From contig UQXT01000042.1 of the NCBI GenBank assembly GCA_900545075.1, positions 1-17,238 of the forward strand: 17,238 nt of DNA, given 5' to 3'. The notes under the pieces were generated by a model. The model saw nothing but the letters and a program-made list of their open reading frames with translations, made no database searches and was not told where the DNA came from. The stretch is from an uncultured Collinsella sp. GTDB lineage: Bacteria; Actinomycetota; Coriobacteriia; Coriobacteriales; Coriobacteriaceae. The translations under genes and the position numbers were made by a program. Position 1 is the stretch's first letter; every line of letters starts with the position of its first letter. Positions 1 through 6,451 of the stretch are shown in pieces.

Positions 1-22
1 CCGTCCTGCTGGCCTTTGTGGG

Positions 23-802
23 CTATCTCACCGCCAGCGGGGCCATCGCCGGCTCGGCCGACGCCGCCGCGCTCCGAGCAGCAGCAGCTGCGGCAGCGGC
101 TTTCTCGGCCTCAACAAACGCCTTGGGCTTGCGGCCGCGACGATGCGGGCGCAGAGCCGGATCAACGGCGGGAATCTCGCTGCCCTCAGCGGACGCAACG
201 GGCTCAGTGGAGGGAGCGTCCTCCCCTGCCGCAGAACGAGTCGGAACTTCAACGACCTCAGGAGTCGGCTGCTCGGCGGGCTGCTGCGTCTTGGATGCCG
301 TACGGCGACGCGTGCGCGACGCCGGCTTCTCGGCCGACTGCTCGGCAGCAGGAGCCTCGTTAGCCGCCGTGGCCTCGGGTACGCCCGGTGCAGTAAGCTC
401 GGTCAATGCCGCGGCCTCGCGCTCGGCAGCGCGACGGCGGGCACGCACAACCTGGGCCTCGCTGATCTGTGCCAGTGCACGGGCCTGCGCGACCTCATCG
501 GAAATGGGGGCCGACGCATCGGCGGCAGCGGGCCGCTTCGCGCGCGTGGCACGCGTCGTGCGACGCTTGGGCTTTGCGGTCTCCTCGCCGTCAACGGCAG
601 GTTTGGCCACACGACGCGTGCGCTTGGGCTTAGCGGGTGCAGCCTCCTCGCTAGCAGCGGACGTGGTGGGCGTGGCGACCTTAGGCGCCTCGGGAGCCGG
701 GGCCTGCGCCGGCGCGGGCACCACGGCCTGGTCCGACGTAACCGGTGCAGCGGGAGCCGTTTGCGTCGTCGTTATTTCGTTTTCTTGTTGTTGATCAGAC
801 AC
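23..802 (-). CDS. Ala/Pro/Arg-rich basic protein, probable N-terminal extension of termination factor Rho (truncated)
   Basis: The frame encodes 259 residues from a GTG start (802-800) to a TAG (25-23). The protein is low complexity: an acidic/polar N terminus (MSDQQQENE), then Ala/Pro/Glu stretches alternating with basic patches such as KPKRTRR, KPKRRTTRATRAKR and an AT-hook-like RRGRKPK, then a poly-Ala segment. No folded domain, Walker motif or RNA-binding OB fold is visible. Long disordered basic extensions of this kind precede the RNA-binding and ATPase domains of actinobacterial Rho, and argS lies upstream on the same strand, as in some actinobacteria; the Rho assignment is inferred from this. 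A full Rho would need several hundred more residues beyond the window. Codons after the TAG still read as basic (PTKASRT), so a nonsense change, an edge error or a truly short protein are all possible. The Shine-Dalgarno sequence is weak. Confidence 0.55.
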   Translation of the reverse strand: MSDQQQENEITTTQTAPAAPVTSDQAVVPAPAQAPAPEAPKVATPTTSAASEEAAPAKPKRTRRVAKPAVDGEETAKPKRRTTRATRAKRPAAADASAPISDEVAQARALAQISEAQVVRARRRAAEREAAALTELTAPGVPEATAANEAPAAEQSAEKPASRTRRRTASKTQQPAEQPTPEVVEVPTRSAAGEDAPSTEPVASAEGSEIPAVDPALRPHRRGRKPKAFVEAEKAAAAAAAARSAAASAEPAMAPLAVR

Positions 803-985
803 AGTGTTTGCTCAACTTTCTTTTCAAGCCCTGCGATCACATGCTCCCTGCATATACCTTCAGGGCGGCTAAACAGTCTAGCTCCGTCCAAATAACGACA
901 AGCATCATTGATCTGTATCGAGATGATAGCGTCAAATACGCAGCGTTAGTGTAACACAACCGCTGCCACCTGCAACTTAGTCATC

Positions 986-1092
986 GGGGACGTTCTTAAA
1001 CGACCAGTCAAAAGGAACACTCTTCCCCTAAGGCGCCTTGAAACGGAGCGACTAGGGAGCAAATCCGTGGCGTCGGGATTCGCCGTGCCACG
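986..1092. repeat. Cluster of three short inverted repeats, including a GGGGAC/TCCCC hairpin
   Basis: Stem one pairs GGGGA (986-990) with TCCCC (1024-1028) and GTTC (992-995) with GAAC (1015-1018). A 10-bp palindrome AAGGCGCCTT follows at 1030-1039. Stem two pairs CGTGGC (1066-1071) with GCCACG (1087-1092). No T-tract follows, so these are not ordinary terminators. The GGGGAC edge recurs in other hairpins of this window. Confidence 0.5.
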
Positions 1093-1141
1093 AAACGCGC
1101 CTATCTACTACGCTTGCCTCCGGACCCCTGACCATACCCTT

Positions 1142-1184
1142 ATATTTTCAAAAACAGCGAGTCCGCTACCTGCGGTTTTAATAT
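1142..1184. repeat. Nested hairpin ATATT/AAAA/CCGC with loop TACCT
   Basis: The arms are nested: ATATT (1142-1146) with AATAT (1180-1184), AAAA (1151-1154) with TTTT (1176-1179), and CCGC (1163-1166) with GCGG (1172-1175). On the plus strand the GC core is followed directly by TTTT, so the inner hairpin could act as a weak plus-strand terminator. The function is unknown. Confidence 0.45.
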
Positions 1185-1239
1185 CGAACTTTTCGGCATG
1201 ATTCGGAGTATGCGACCAAACGTAGGAGATGGGTACGAT

Positions 1240-1313
1240 TCGTGGCGGACGGGTCCGCACCACCCCTCCACGAGACAAAAATGATCCGTTTTCCTCCGTC
1301 CCCAAGGGGTCAT
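1240..1313 (-). repeat. Two hairpins, the second with a GTCCCC loop and a minus-strand T-tract
   Basis: TCGTGG (1240-1245) pairs with CCACGA (1268-1273). Next, ATGATCC (1281-1287) pairs with GGGTCAT (1307-1313) with one wobble; its 19-nt loop carries CCGTCCCC. Read on the minus strand, the second stem is followed by a T-run (complement of A1277-1280), so it could terminate a transcript coming from 1320-1500. Confidence 0.45.
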
Positions 1314-1319
1314 CTTCAA

Positions 1320-1467
1320 AACTATGGCGGTTTACTACGATGAATCGCTCAACCACGACCACGCCAAAACCCGTAATAGTAAAACCCAAGCTAGATGGCT
1401 TGCACTTTTCGGTGAAATGCACGAGTGATTGGAATCCCTCGATTCATCGTAGTAAACCGGTATAGTT
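1320..1467. repeat. 148-bp element bounded by 28-nt imperfect inverted repeats
   Basis: The arms 1328-1347 and 1440-1459 are exact reverse complements over 20 bases (the left arm begins CGGTTTACTACGATG). After a 2x2 break, pairing resumes with AACTAT (1320-1325) and ATAGTT (1462-1467). The 92-base interior carries smaller stems (AAGC/GCTT, and TTTC/GAAA inside a TGCA pair). No target-site duplication and no coding capacity are visible. It could be a MITE-like element or one large stem of a structured RNA. Confidence 0.75.
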
Positions 1468-1468
1468 G

Positions 1469-1501
1469 CGATTTGGTAGCATTTTCCAGCAGACCAAATC
1501 G
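1469..1501. repeat. 9-bp inverted repeat CGATTTGGT/ACCAAATCG
   Basis: CGATTTGGT (1469-1477) and ACCAAATCG (1493-1501) pair perfectly around a 15-nt loop. The stem abuts the right arm of the 148-bp element (ending 1467) and lies just short of the argS terminator, so three stems stand nearly end to end. Confidence 0.6.
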
Positions 1502-1512
1502 TCTCGCCAAAC

Positions 1513-1548
1513 AAAAAAGTCCGACCTCCGCATAGGAGATCGGACTTT
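1513..1548 (-). terminator. Intrinsic terminator of argS
   Basis: AAAGTCCGA-C-CTCC (1516-1529) pairs with GGAG-A-TCGGACTTT (1535-1548), a 14-position stem with one mismatch and a 5-nt loop. On the minus strand it ends in a run of six T (complement of A1513-1518). It lies 45 bases after the argS stop. Confidence 0.85.
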
Positions 1549-1593
1549 CAAGACTCAGTTAAACCAAGCCTACACGATCAAACGACCCGCAGA

Positions 1594-3447
1594 TTACATC
1601 TGCTCGGGGGCAGAAACGCCAACGAGAGTGAGCACCAGGGCGAGCGTCACGCGGACGGCGTCGCATGCGGCCAGACGGGCGCGCGAGAGCTCGGGGTCGA
1701 CGGGACGGCCCTCACTCGGCAGAACCTGGCAGGCGGCGTAGAAGCTGTGGAAGTCGCCGGCGAGTTCCTCAGCAAAGTGCGTCAGACGGAACGGGGCGCG
1801 GTCGCGAGCGCAGCTGGCGATGAGGTCGGTGAGCTCGTTTAGCTTACGCGAAAGGGCAAGCTCGGTCGGGTCGGTCAGCAGCGAGTAATCGACATTCTCG
1901 CCAATGGCCTTCTCGGCGACGGCCTTCATGCCCATCTCGGCGGCCTGCTCGGCGGTAACGTCGGCGGCACGGCGCAGGATGGAGCACACGCGAGCGTGAG
2001 CGTACTGTACGTAGTACACCGGGTTGGAGTTGTCACGCTTCTTGACGGCCTCGATATCGAAGTCGACCATCTGGTTGGAGCTCTTGGAGATGAGCGTGTA
2101 GCGGGCGGCGTCGGAGCCGACCTCGTCGACGAGCTCCTGCAGGGTCACCATGGTGCCCTTGCGCTTGGACATACGGACGGGCTTGCCGTTGCGCAGCAGG
2201 TTGACGAGCTGGCCCAGCAGAACCTCAAACTTGCCGGGATAGCCAAGAGCGTCGCAGACGCAGCGGACGCGCTCGATGTAGCCGTGGTGGTCGGCGCCCC
2301 AGATGTCGATGACGTGGTCGACGCGCTGGAACTTATCCCAGTGATAGGCGACGTCGGAGGCGAAGTAGGTGTACTCGCCATCGGACTTGATTAGGACGCG
2401 GTCCTTGTCATCGCCCAGGTCGGTGGAGCGGAACCACAGGGCGCCGTCCTTGGTGTAGAGGTAGCCCATCTTGTCGAGCTTCTCAAACGCGCGATCGACG
2501 GCGGAGGTGCCGGCGGTCTCGCCCTCGGTGTCCTTCACATACAGCGAGCGCTCGGAGAACCAACGATCGAAGTCGCAGTTAACGGCATGGCAAAGGTCGC
2601 GCATGTTGTCGACCATCTTTACATAGCCGCGCTCGCGGAAGCTCTCCATGCGCTCCTGCGGATCGGCGTTGACCCACTTATCGCCGTCGGTGCGCCAGAA
2701 CTCGGCGGCCTCGTCGATGATGTAGTCGCCGCCGTAGGAGTCCTTGCCCAGAGTCTCGGCAAAGTTGTCCTGATACGGATGGGTCTCGGGATGCTCGTCG
2801 CTCTCGTCGGCAACAAAAGCGTCGCGGTCGGCGATCAGCAGCTTGTGAGCTTCGTCGATATCCACGCCCTGCTTGGCGATGATGTCGGCAAGCTGCATAT
2901 AGCGCGTGCTGATGGAGTTGCCGAAGGTGTTCATCTGAGAGCCGTGGTCGTTGATGTAGAACTCACGCTGGATGACGTAACCGGCGTGGTCCATAACACG
3001 GCAAAGGGAGTCGCCCAGAGCGGCCCAGCGGCCATGACCGATGTGCATGGGGCCGACGGGGTTGGCGGAGACGAACTCGACCTGGGTCTTCAGGCCGCCA
3101 CCGACATTGGACTTAGCGAAGTCCATACCCTTCTCACGAGCCTCGCCAAAGACGGCGTTCTTGACGGCAACGGAGAGATAGAAGTTGATGAAGCCAGGAC
3201 CGGCGATCTCGACCTTCTCGATTGCGGGGTCCTCGGGCATATGGGCAACGATGGCCTCGGCGATCTTGCGCGGGGCGCAGTGGGCCAGCTTGGCGGACTT
3301 CAGGGCCATGGTAGAGGTCCACTCGCCATGAGAAGTGTCAGCCGGTCGCTCGATAGCGCAATCGTCAAGTTCAAATGCGGAAAGGTCGCCGGCCTCCTGG
3401 GCCGCAGCAAGCGCAGCGCGTACCAGCTCTTCAATCTTCTCGGGCAT
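1594..3447 (-). CDS. argS: Arginyl-tRNA synthetase
   Basis: Class I aminoacyl-tRNA synthetase that charges tRNA-Arg with arginine using ATP in the cytoplasm. The chosen ATG (3447) gives 617 residues, slightly longer than many bacterial ArgS proteins; it is preceded by AGGAGG four bases upstream, whereas the open frame continuing upstream lacks such a site. Visible features in order: the ArgS-specific N-terminal domain (about 1-110, ending GPGFINFYLS), the HIGH motif as SANPVGPMHIGH (about 127-138), REFYINDHGSQ, the GADHHGY region near 385, the KMSKS-equivalent MSKRK (426-430), and the helical anticodon-binding domain to the C terminus (ALSRKLNEL, FAEELAGDFHSFY). It stands alone between its own terminator and the divergent carD-like gene. 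The identification is firm. Confidence 0.97.
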   Translation of the reverse strand: MPEKIEELVRAALAAAQEAGDLSAFELDDCAIERPADTSHGEWTSTMALKSAKLAHCAPRKIAEAIVAHMPEDPAIEKVEIAGPGFINFYLSVAVKNAVFGEAREKGMDFAKSNVGGGLKTQVEFVSANPVGPMHIGHGRWAALGDSLCRVMDHAGYVIQREFYINDHGSQMNTFGNSISTRYMQLADIIAKQGVDIDEAHKLLIADRDAFVADESDEHPETHPYQDNFAETLGKDSYGGDYIIDEAAEFWRTDGDKWVNADPQERMESFRERGYVKMVDNMRDLCHAVNCDFDRWFSERSLYVKDTEGETAGTSAVDRAFEKLDKMGYLYTKDGALWFRSTDLGDDKDRVLIKSDGEYTYFASDVAYHWDKFQRVDHVIDIWGADHHGYIERVRCVCDALGYPGKFEVLLGQLVNLLRNGKPVRMSKRKGTMVTLQELVDEVGSDAARYTLISKSSNQMVDFDIEAVKKRDNSNPVYYVQYAHARVCSILRRAADVTAEQAAEMGMKAVAEKAIGENVDYSLLTDPTELALSRKLNELTDLIASCARDRAPFRLTHFAEELAGDFHSFYAACQVLPSEGRPVDPELSRARLAACDAVRVTLALVLTLVGVSAPEQM

Positions 3448-3789
3448 AGATCCTCCTTGTGTTAAAGCCCCCGAGCTCTTGGTCACTCGTAGGGCAAAAG
3501 CCAGAGTTTGTAGCACTCTATCACAAGCGGTAACTACTGTCGTAGGGTAAAGTCAATCGATATTGCATATGCACAAAATTGACTACAGTTGGTGCAGGGT
3601 CACTCAAAGATGGCGGTCTGCCTGCTGATTGTGCATCCGCCGAAAATGCATAAACATGTGCATGAGCCGCCAAGAGTATCGAATACTCCAACCTATCAGA
3701 GTTGTGTGCTTTTCCTGCATAAAGTAATGATTTGCGCACGTCAGCGTGGTATTCTTAACATACGTAAATTCGTATAAGTTGGAGGTAGC
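3448..3789. promoter_or_regulatory. Divergent intergenic region argS / carD-like gene with repeated TGCAT words
   Basis: This 342-base gap must carry promoters for argS (minus) and the CarD-like gene (plus). I see no pair of good -35/-10 boxes. It contains four TGCAT-type words within about 100 bases: the palindrome TGCATATGCA (3564-3573), GTGCAT (3631-3636), ATGCAT (3646-3651) and a copy in CATGTGCATG near 3655-3664. They could be operator sites. A small hairpin GAGT/ACTC lies in the argS leader near 3500. Short frames here have no coding character. Confidence 0.4.
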
Positions 3790-4275
3790 ATGTTCTCAAT
3801 CGGTCAACACGTCATTCATCCGGGTCAGGGAGTCTGCACCGTCGTCGGTTTTAGGGACGACACGCCGCAGCCCATGTTGCTGCTCGAGACCAAGCAGGGA
3901 CATGCGCAGACGATTCTCATGTACCCCGTGGCGCAGGCCGACCGTCTGCATGCCGCCATCTCCCAGCAAGATGCCGAGCACCTGCTGAGCCACTACGATG
4001 AGCTGGAGTGCGACACCTTTACCGAGCGCAATAGCTCGCTCGAGGAGACGCACTTTAAGCAGCAGCTCAAGCTGGGCGCGCCCGAGACGGTTCGCGTGGC
4101 AAAAACCATGATGCACCGTATTCGCCAGGCCGAGGAAGCAGATAAAAAGCCCAGCTCCTACTACATGCGCGTACTCAAGGAGGCCAAGCGCCGCTCCATC
4201 GAGGAGTTCGCCGTGGCCTTGGGCGTCACCGAAGAGGCCGCCGAAGCCCGCCTAGCCCAAGCCGCCCTCAACTAA
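3790..4275 (+). CDS. carD: CarD/CdnL-family RNA polymerase-binding transcription regulator
   Basis: 161 residues from ATG 3790, with GGAGG at 3781-3785. The N-terminal half has the CarD/TRCF RNA-polymerase-interacting fold: MFSIGQHVIHPGQGVCTVVG is the usual opening (hydrophobic strand, then HPGQGV), followed by beta-strand sequence to about residue 60. The C-terminal half is helical and charged (RIRQAEEADKKPSSYYMRVLKEAKRR region, about 112-140, then EEFAVALGVTEEAAEARL), as in the DNA-binding part of CarD-type proteins, which contact the upstream edge of the promoter bubble. Known members bind the polymerase beta subunit and stabilise open complexes, especially at rRNA and growth-related promoters; which promoters this one acts on cannot be read here. 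A repeat-type terminator follows 12 bases after the stop. Confidence 0.88.
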   Translation: MFSIGQHVIHPGQGVCTVVGFRDDTPQPMLLLETKQGHAQTILMYPVAQADRLHAAISQQDAEHLLSHYDELECDTFTERNSSLEETHFKQQLKLGAPETVRVAKTMMHRIRQAEEADKKPSSYYMRVLKEAKRRSIEEFAVALGVTEEAAEARLAQAALN

Positions 4276-4287
4276 CCTGCCCACGCC

Positions 4288-4330
4288 AAAACCACCACAA
4301 AGGGGACAGGCACCTTTGTGGTGGTTTTTT
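4288..4330 (+). terminator. CCACCACAAAGG hairpin copy 1, terminator of the carD-like gene
   Basis: AAAACCACCACAAAGG (4288-4303) pairs perfectly over 16 bp with 4313-4328 around a 9-nt loop, GGACAGGCA, and is followed by T residues to 4330. Together with the stem edges the loop forms the word GGGGACAGGCACC. It begins 12 bases after the carD-like stop. Three further copies occur in this window. Confidence 0.85.
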
Positions 4331-4348
4331 CGTTCTAGTCGTTCTAGT
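4331..4348. repeat. Tandem duplication of CGTTCTAGT
   Basis: CGTTCTAGT is repeated exactly at 4331-4339 and 4340-4348, directly after hairpin copy 1 and before the HD-domain gene. It may be a slippage product or a trace of hairpin insertion; no function is evident. Confidence 0.6.
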
Positions 4349-4391
4349 AGTATTCATTTTCAGCGATACCTACGAGCACAAGGAGTCTTTT

Positions 4392-4991
4392 ATGGCAGAG
4401 CTGCTTTCCGCCGGAATCACCCGCGACCGCGCGTTCGAACTGCTCAATGAGCACAACAAGGACCCGTTCCATATCACCCATGGCGAGACGGTCGAGGGCA
4501 CTATGCGCTACTTTGCGCGCGAGTTCGACCCCGAGAACGAGGAGTTTTGGGGCATCGTCGGTCTGCTGCACGACCTGGATTGGGAGGAGCATGAGGACGA
4601 CCCCATTAACCACACCATCTATGCTGCCGAGATTCTTGAGGGCGAAGGTGCGTCTCCCGAGCTCATTCGCGCCATCCAGACGCACACGTCGGACTTCAAC
4701 ACCTCACTACCCAAGCCCGAGCTGCAGATGGAAAAGATCCTGTTTGCCTGCGACGAGCTCACCGGCCTGATCGGTGCCGCCGTCATCATGCGTCCGAGCA
4801 AGAGCGTCATGGACTTTACGACCAAGTCGCTCAAGAAAAAGTTCAAGGACAAGCGCTTTGCCGCCGGCTGCTCGCGCGACGTAATTACGCAGGGCGCCGA
4901 GATGCTGGGCTGGGAGCTCCCCGAGCTCTTCGACCGTACCATCGCGGCCATGCAATCCTTCGCGCCCGATCGCGATACCTTCCAGGCCTAA
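4392..4991 (+). CDS. HD-domain protein (predicted metal-dependent phosphohydrolase)
   Basis: 199 residues from ATG 4392, with AAGGAG at 4380-4385 and a 6-base spacer. It carries the HD-superfamily signature: an upstream His at about 30 (HITHGETV), the paired His-Asp at 60-61 (GLLHDLDWEEHEDD) and a later His at about 98 (IQTHTSD), followed by CDELTGLI, where an Asp would complete a metal site. HD proteins hydrolyse phosphate esters, often of nucleotides, in the cytoplasm; the substrate here is unknown. The tail is helical (KSLKKKFKDKRF). The gene is bracketed by two hairpin copies (4288-4330 and 4996-5036). It converges on proA, with which it shares the second hairpin. Confidence 0.85.
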   Translation: MAELLSAGITRDRAFELLNEHNKDPFHITHGETVEGTMRYFAREFDPENEEFWGIVGLLHDLDWEEHEDDPINHTIYAAEILEGEGASPELIRAIQTHTSDFNTSLPKPELQMEKILFACDELTGLIGAAVIMRPSKSVMDFTTKSLKKKFKDKRFAAGCSRDVITQGAEMLGWELPELFDRTIAAMQSFAPDRDTFQA

Positions 4992-4995
4992 CATT

Positions 4996-5036
4996 AAAAC
5001 CACCACAAAGGAGACAGGCACCTTTGTGGTGGTTTT
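4996..5036. terminator. CCACCACAAAGG hairpin copy 2, shared by HD gene and proA
   Basis: AAAACCACCACAAAGG (4996-5011) pairs perfectly with 5021-5036 around the loop AGACAGGCA, which differs from copy 1 by one base. Both strands end in at least four T, so it can terminate the HD gene (stop 4 bases before) and the convergent proA (stop at 5051). Confidence 0.85.
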
Positions 5037-5050
5037 CGTTTACGAGAGGT

Positions 5051-6337
5051 TTAGGGACGGACCTGGCCGGTGCCGCGGAGCTTGTATTTGTAGGTGGTGA
5101 GGGCCTCGGCGGCAAAGGGGCCGCGGGCGTGGAGCTTTTGGGTTGAGATGCCAATCTCGGCGCCCAGGCCAAACTCGCCGCCGTCAGTGAAGCGCGTGCT
5201 GGCGTTGGCGTACACGGCCGAGGCATCGACCGCATCCAGGAAGCGCTCGCAGGCGTCCGCGTCCTCGGCGATGATGGCCTCGGAATGCATGGTGCCGTAG
5301 CGGTTGATGTGTGCGATGGCCTCGTCCTCGCTCGCCACGACCTTCACGCTCATCTCGAGAGCCAGGTACTCGCGACCCCAGTCCTCCTCAGTCGCGGCGA
5401 CGTAGTTGTCGCCCTCGGCAAGCCCAGCGTCGGCGCATGCGGCGCACGTGGCCTCGTCGCCGTGAATCAGTACGCCGTGGTCGTGCAGCACGGCAACGAC
5501 CGCCGGCAAAAACGAATCTGCCACAGCACGGTCGACCAGCAGCGACTCGGCGGCATTGCACACGCCTACGCGCTGGGTCTTGGCATTGACGATAATGTTG
5601 AGCGCCTTATCAAAGTCGGCGGATTCATGCACGTAGATGTGGCAGTTGCCCGTGCCCGTCTCGATCACCGGCACAAGCGACTCGCGCACGCAGCGCTGGA
5701 TCAAGCCTGCACCGCCGCGCGGAATGAGTACGTCGACGATACCGCGGAGCTTCATGAGCTCGCCGGTGGCCTCGCGGTCGGTGGACTCGATCATCGACAC
5801 GGCCTCGCGCGGGAAGCCCTTGGCCTCGAGCGCATCGGCCAGCAGCTCGGCGATCATGGCACACGAGTGATAGGCCAGCGAGCCGCCGCGCAGAATGCAG
5901 GCGTTGCCGGTGCGGATGCAGATGCCCGCGGCGTCGGCCGTCACATTGGGGCGCGCCTCGTAGACCATGGCAACCAGACCCAACGGCACGCTCACGCGGG
6001 TCAGGTCCACACCGCTCGCAAGCACGCGGTGGTCGAGCACGCGGCCGACGGGATCGGGCAGCTCGGCGAGCTTTTCCAGGCCGGCGGCCATGCCCTCGAC
6101 GCGCTCGGGCGTCAGCAGCAGACGGTCGAGCAGACCGGCCGAAGTGCCCGCATCGCGTGCGGCGGACATATCGAGCTCGTTAGCGGCGACGATGGAGTCG
6201 ACACCGTTGCGCAGTGCTGCGGCCATGGCGCGCACGGCCTCCTGACGCTGCTCATCGCTCGCCGTGGCAAGCGAGGCCGACGCTGCCTTGGCCTCGACGG
6301 CAAGATCGTGAACGTAGCTGGCTATATCGACCGACAT
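5051..6337 (-). CDS. proA: Gamma-glutamyl phosphate reductase (glutamate-5-semialdehyde dehydrogenase)
   Basis: Second enzyme of proline synthesis: NADPH-dependent reduction of gamma-glutamyl phosphate (the ProB product) to glutamate-5-semialdehyde, which cyclises to pyrroline-5-carboxylate. 428 residues, a usual family length, from ATG 6337 with AAAGGG about 8 bases upstream. Family landmarks are VPLGLVAMVYEARPNVTADAAG (about 117-138), the nucleotide-binding-type GNACILRGG, LIPRGGAGLI (about 204-213), PVIETGTGNCHIYV (about 223-236) and the catalytic cysteine C260 in QRVGVCNAAESLL. The C terminus has TRFTDGGEFGLGAEIGIST and KLHARGPFA, both characteristic. proB is on the same strand, but 1.6 kb away beyond an opposite-strand gene, so ProA is transcribed from its own promoter. 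Confidence 0.97.
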   Translation of the reverse strand: MSVDIASYVHDLAVEAKAASASLATASDEQRQEAVRAMAAALRNGVDSIVAANELDMSAARDAGTSAGLLDRLLLTPERVEGMAAGLEKLAELPDPVGRVLDHRVLASGVDLTRVSVPLGLVAMVYEARPNVTADAAGICIRTGNACILRGGSLAYHSCAMIAELLADALEAKGFPREAVSMIESTDREATGELMKLRGIVDVLIPRGGAGLIQRCVRESLVPVIETGTGNCHIYVHESADFDKALNIIVNAKTQRVGVCNAAESLLVDRAVADSFLPAVVAVLHDHGVLIHGDEATCAACADAGLAEGDNYVAATEEDWGREYLALEMSVKVVASEDEAIAHINRYGTMHSEAIIAEDADACERFLDAVDASAVYANASTRFTDGGEFGLGAEIGISTQKLHARGPFAAEALTTYKYKLRGTGQVRP

Positions 6338-6381
6338 GGACGGCCCTTTCTCTTAGATGTTTGCCCACCATGGTAGCCGAT

Positions 6382-6412
6382 TTGCACGCATCCTCGCCGA
6401 CGGCGGTAGAAT
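6382..6412 (+). promoter_or_regulatory. Possible promoter of the prolyl-aminopeptidase-like gene
   Basis: TTGCAC (6382-6387) and TAGAAT (6407-6412) are separated by 19 bases, a longer than ideal spacer, in the 114-base divergent gap. The predicted start near 6419 leaves a leader of about 33 bases before the ATG. A TTGACC on the minus strand (6414-6419) could be a -35 for proA, but I see no good -10. Confidence 0.35.
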
Positions 6413-6451
6413 TGGTCAACCCGAAACACCGCAACGAACGGAAGACTCTAC

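Larger units (their letters stand above)
803..1593. other. Gene-poor gap between argS and the Rho-like gene, rich in inverted repeats
   Basis: This 791-base stretch has no convincing gene. Its Rho-proximal part (803-985) should hold the promoter and leader of the Rho-like gene on the minus strand; an ATCAT/ATGAT hairpin (904-927) is present, but no clean promoter. From 986 to 1548 there are nine successive inverted repeats, the main ones listed separately. A 104-codon minus-strand frame from a GTG at 1422 to 1108 runs through several of these stems and looks like repeat sequence rather than a protein. Base composition is more AT-rich and more uneven than in the flanking genes. Confidence 0.7.

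Noticed and set aside
18..895. Plus-strand frames of about 250 codons opposite the Rho-like gene
   Set aside because: They arise from the GC-rich low-complexity codons on the other strand; the minus-strand frame has the disordered basic pattern expected of a Rho extension.
3521..3739. A 72-codon minus-strand frame upstream of argS
   Set aside because: It has no ribosome binding site, no recognisable domain and atypical codon use, and it covers the expected promoter region.
5285..6376. A 363-codon plus-strand frame opposite proA
   Set aside because: It is a shadow of proA, which has all family motifs; the frame's composition is repetitive and no ribosome binding site is present.
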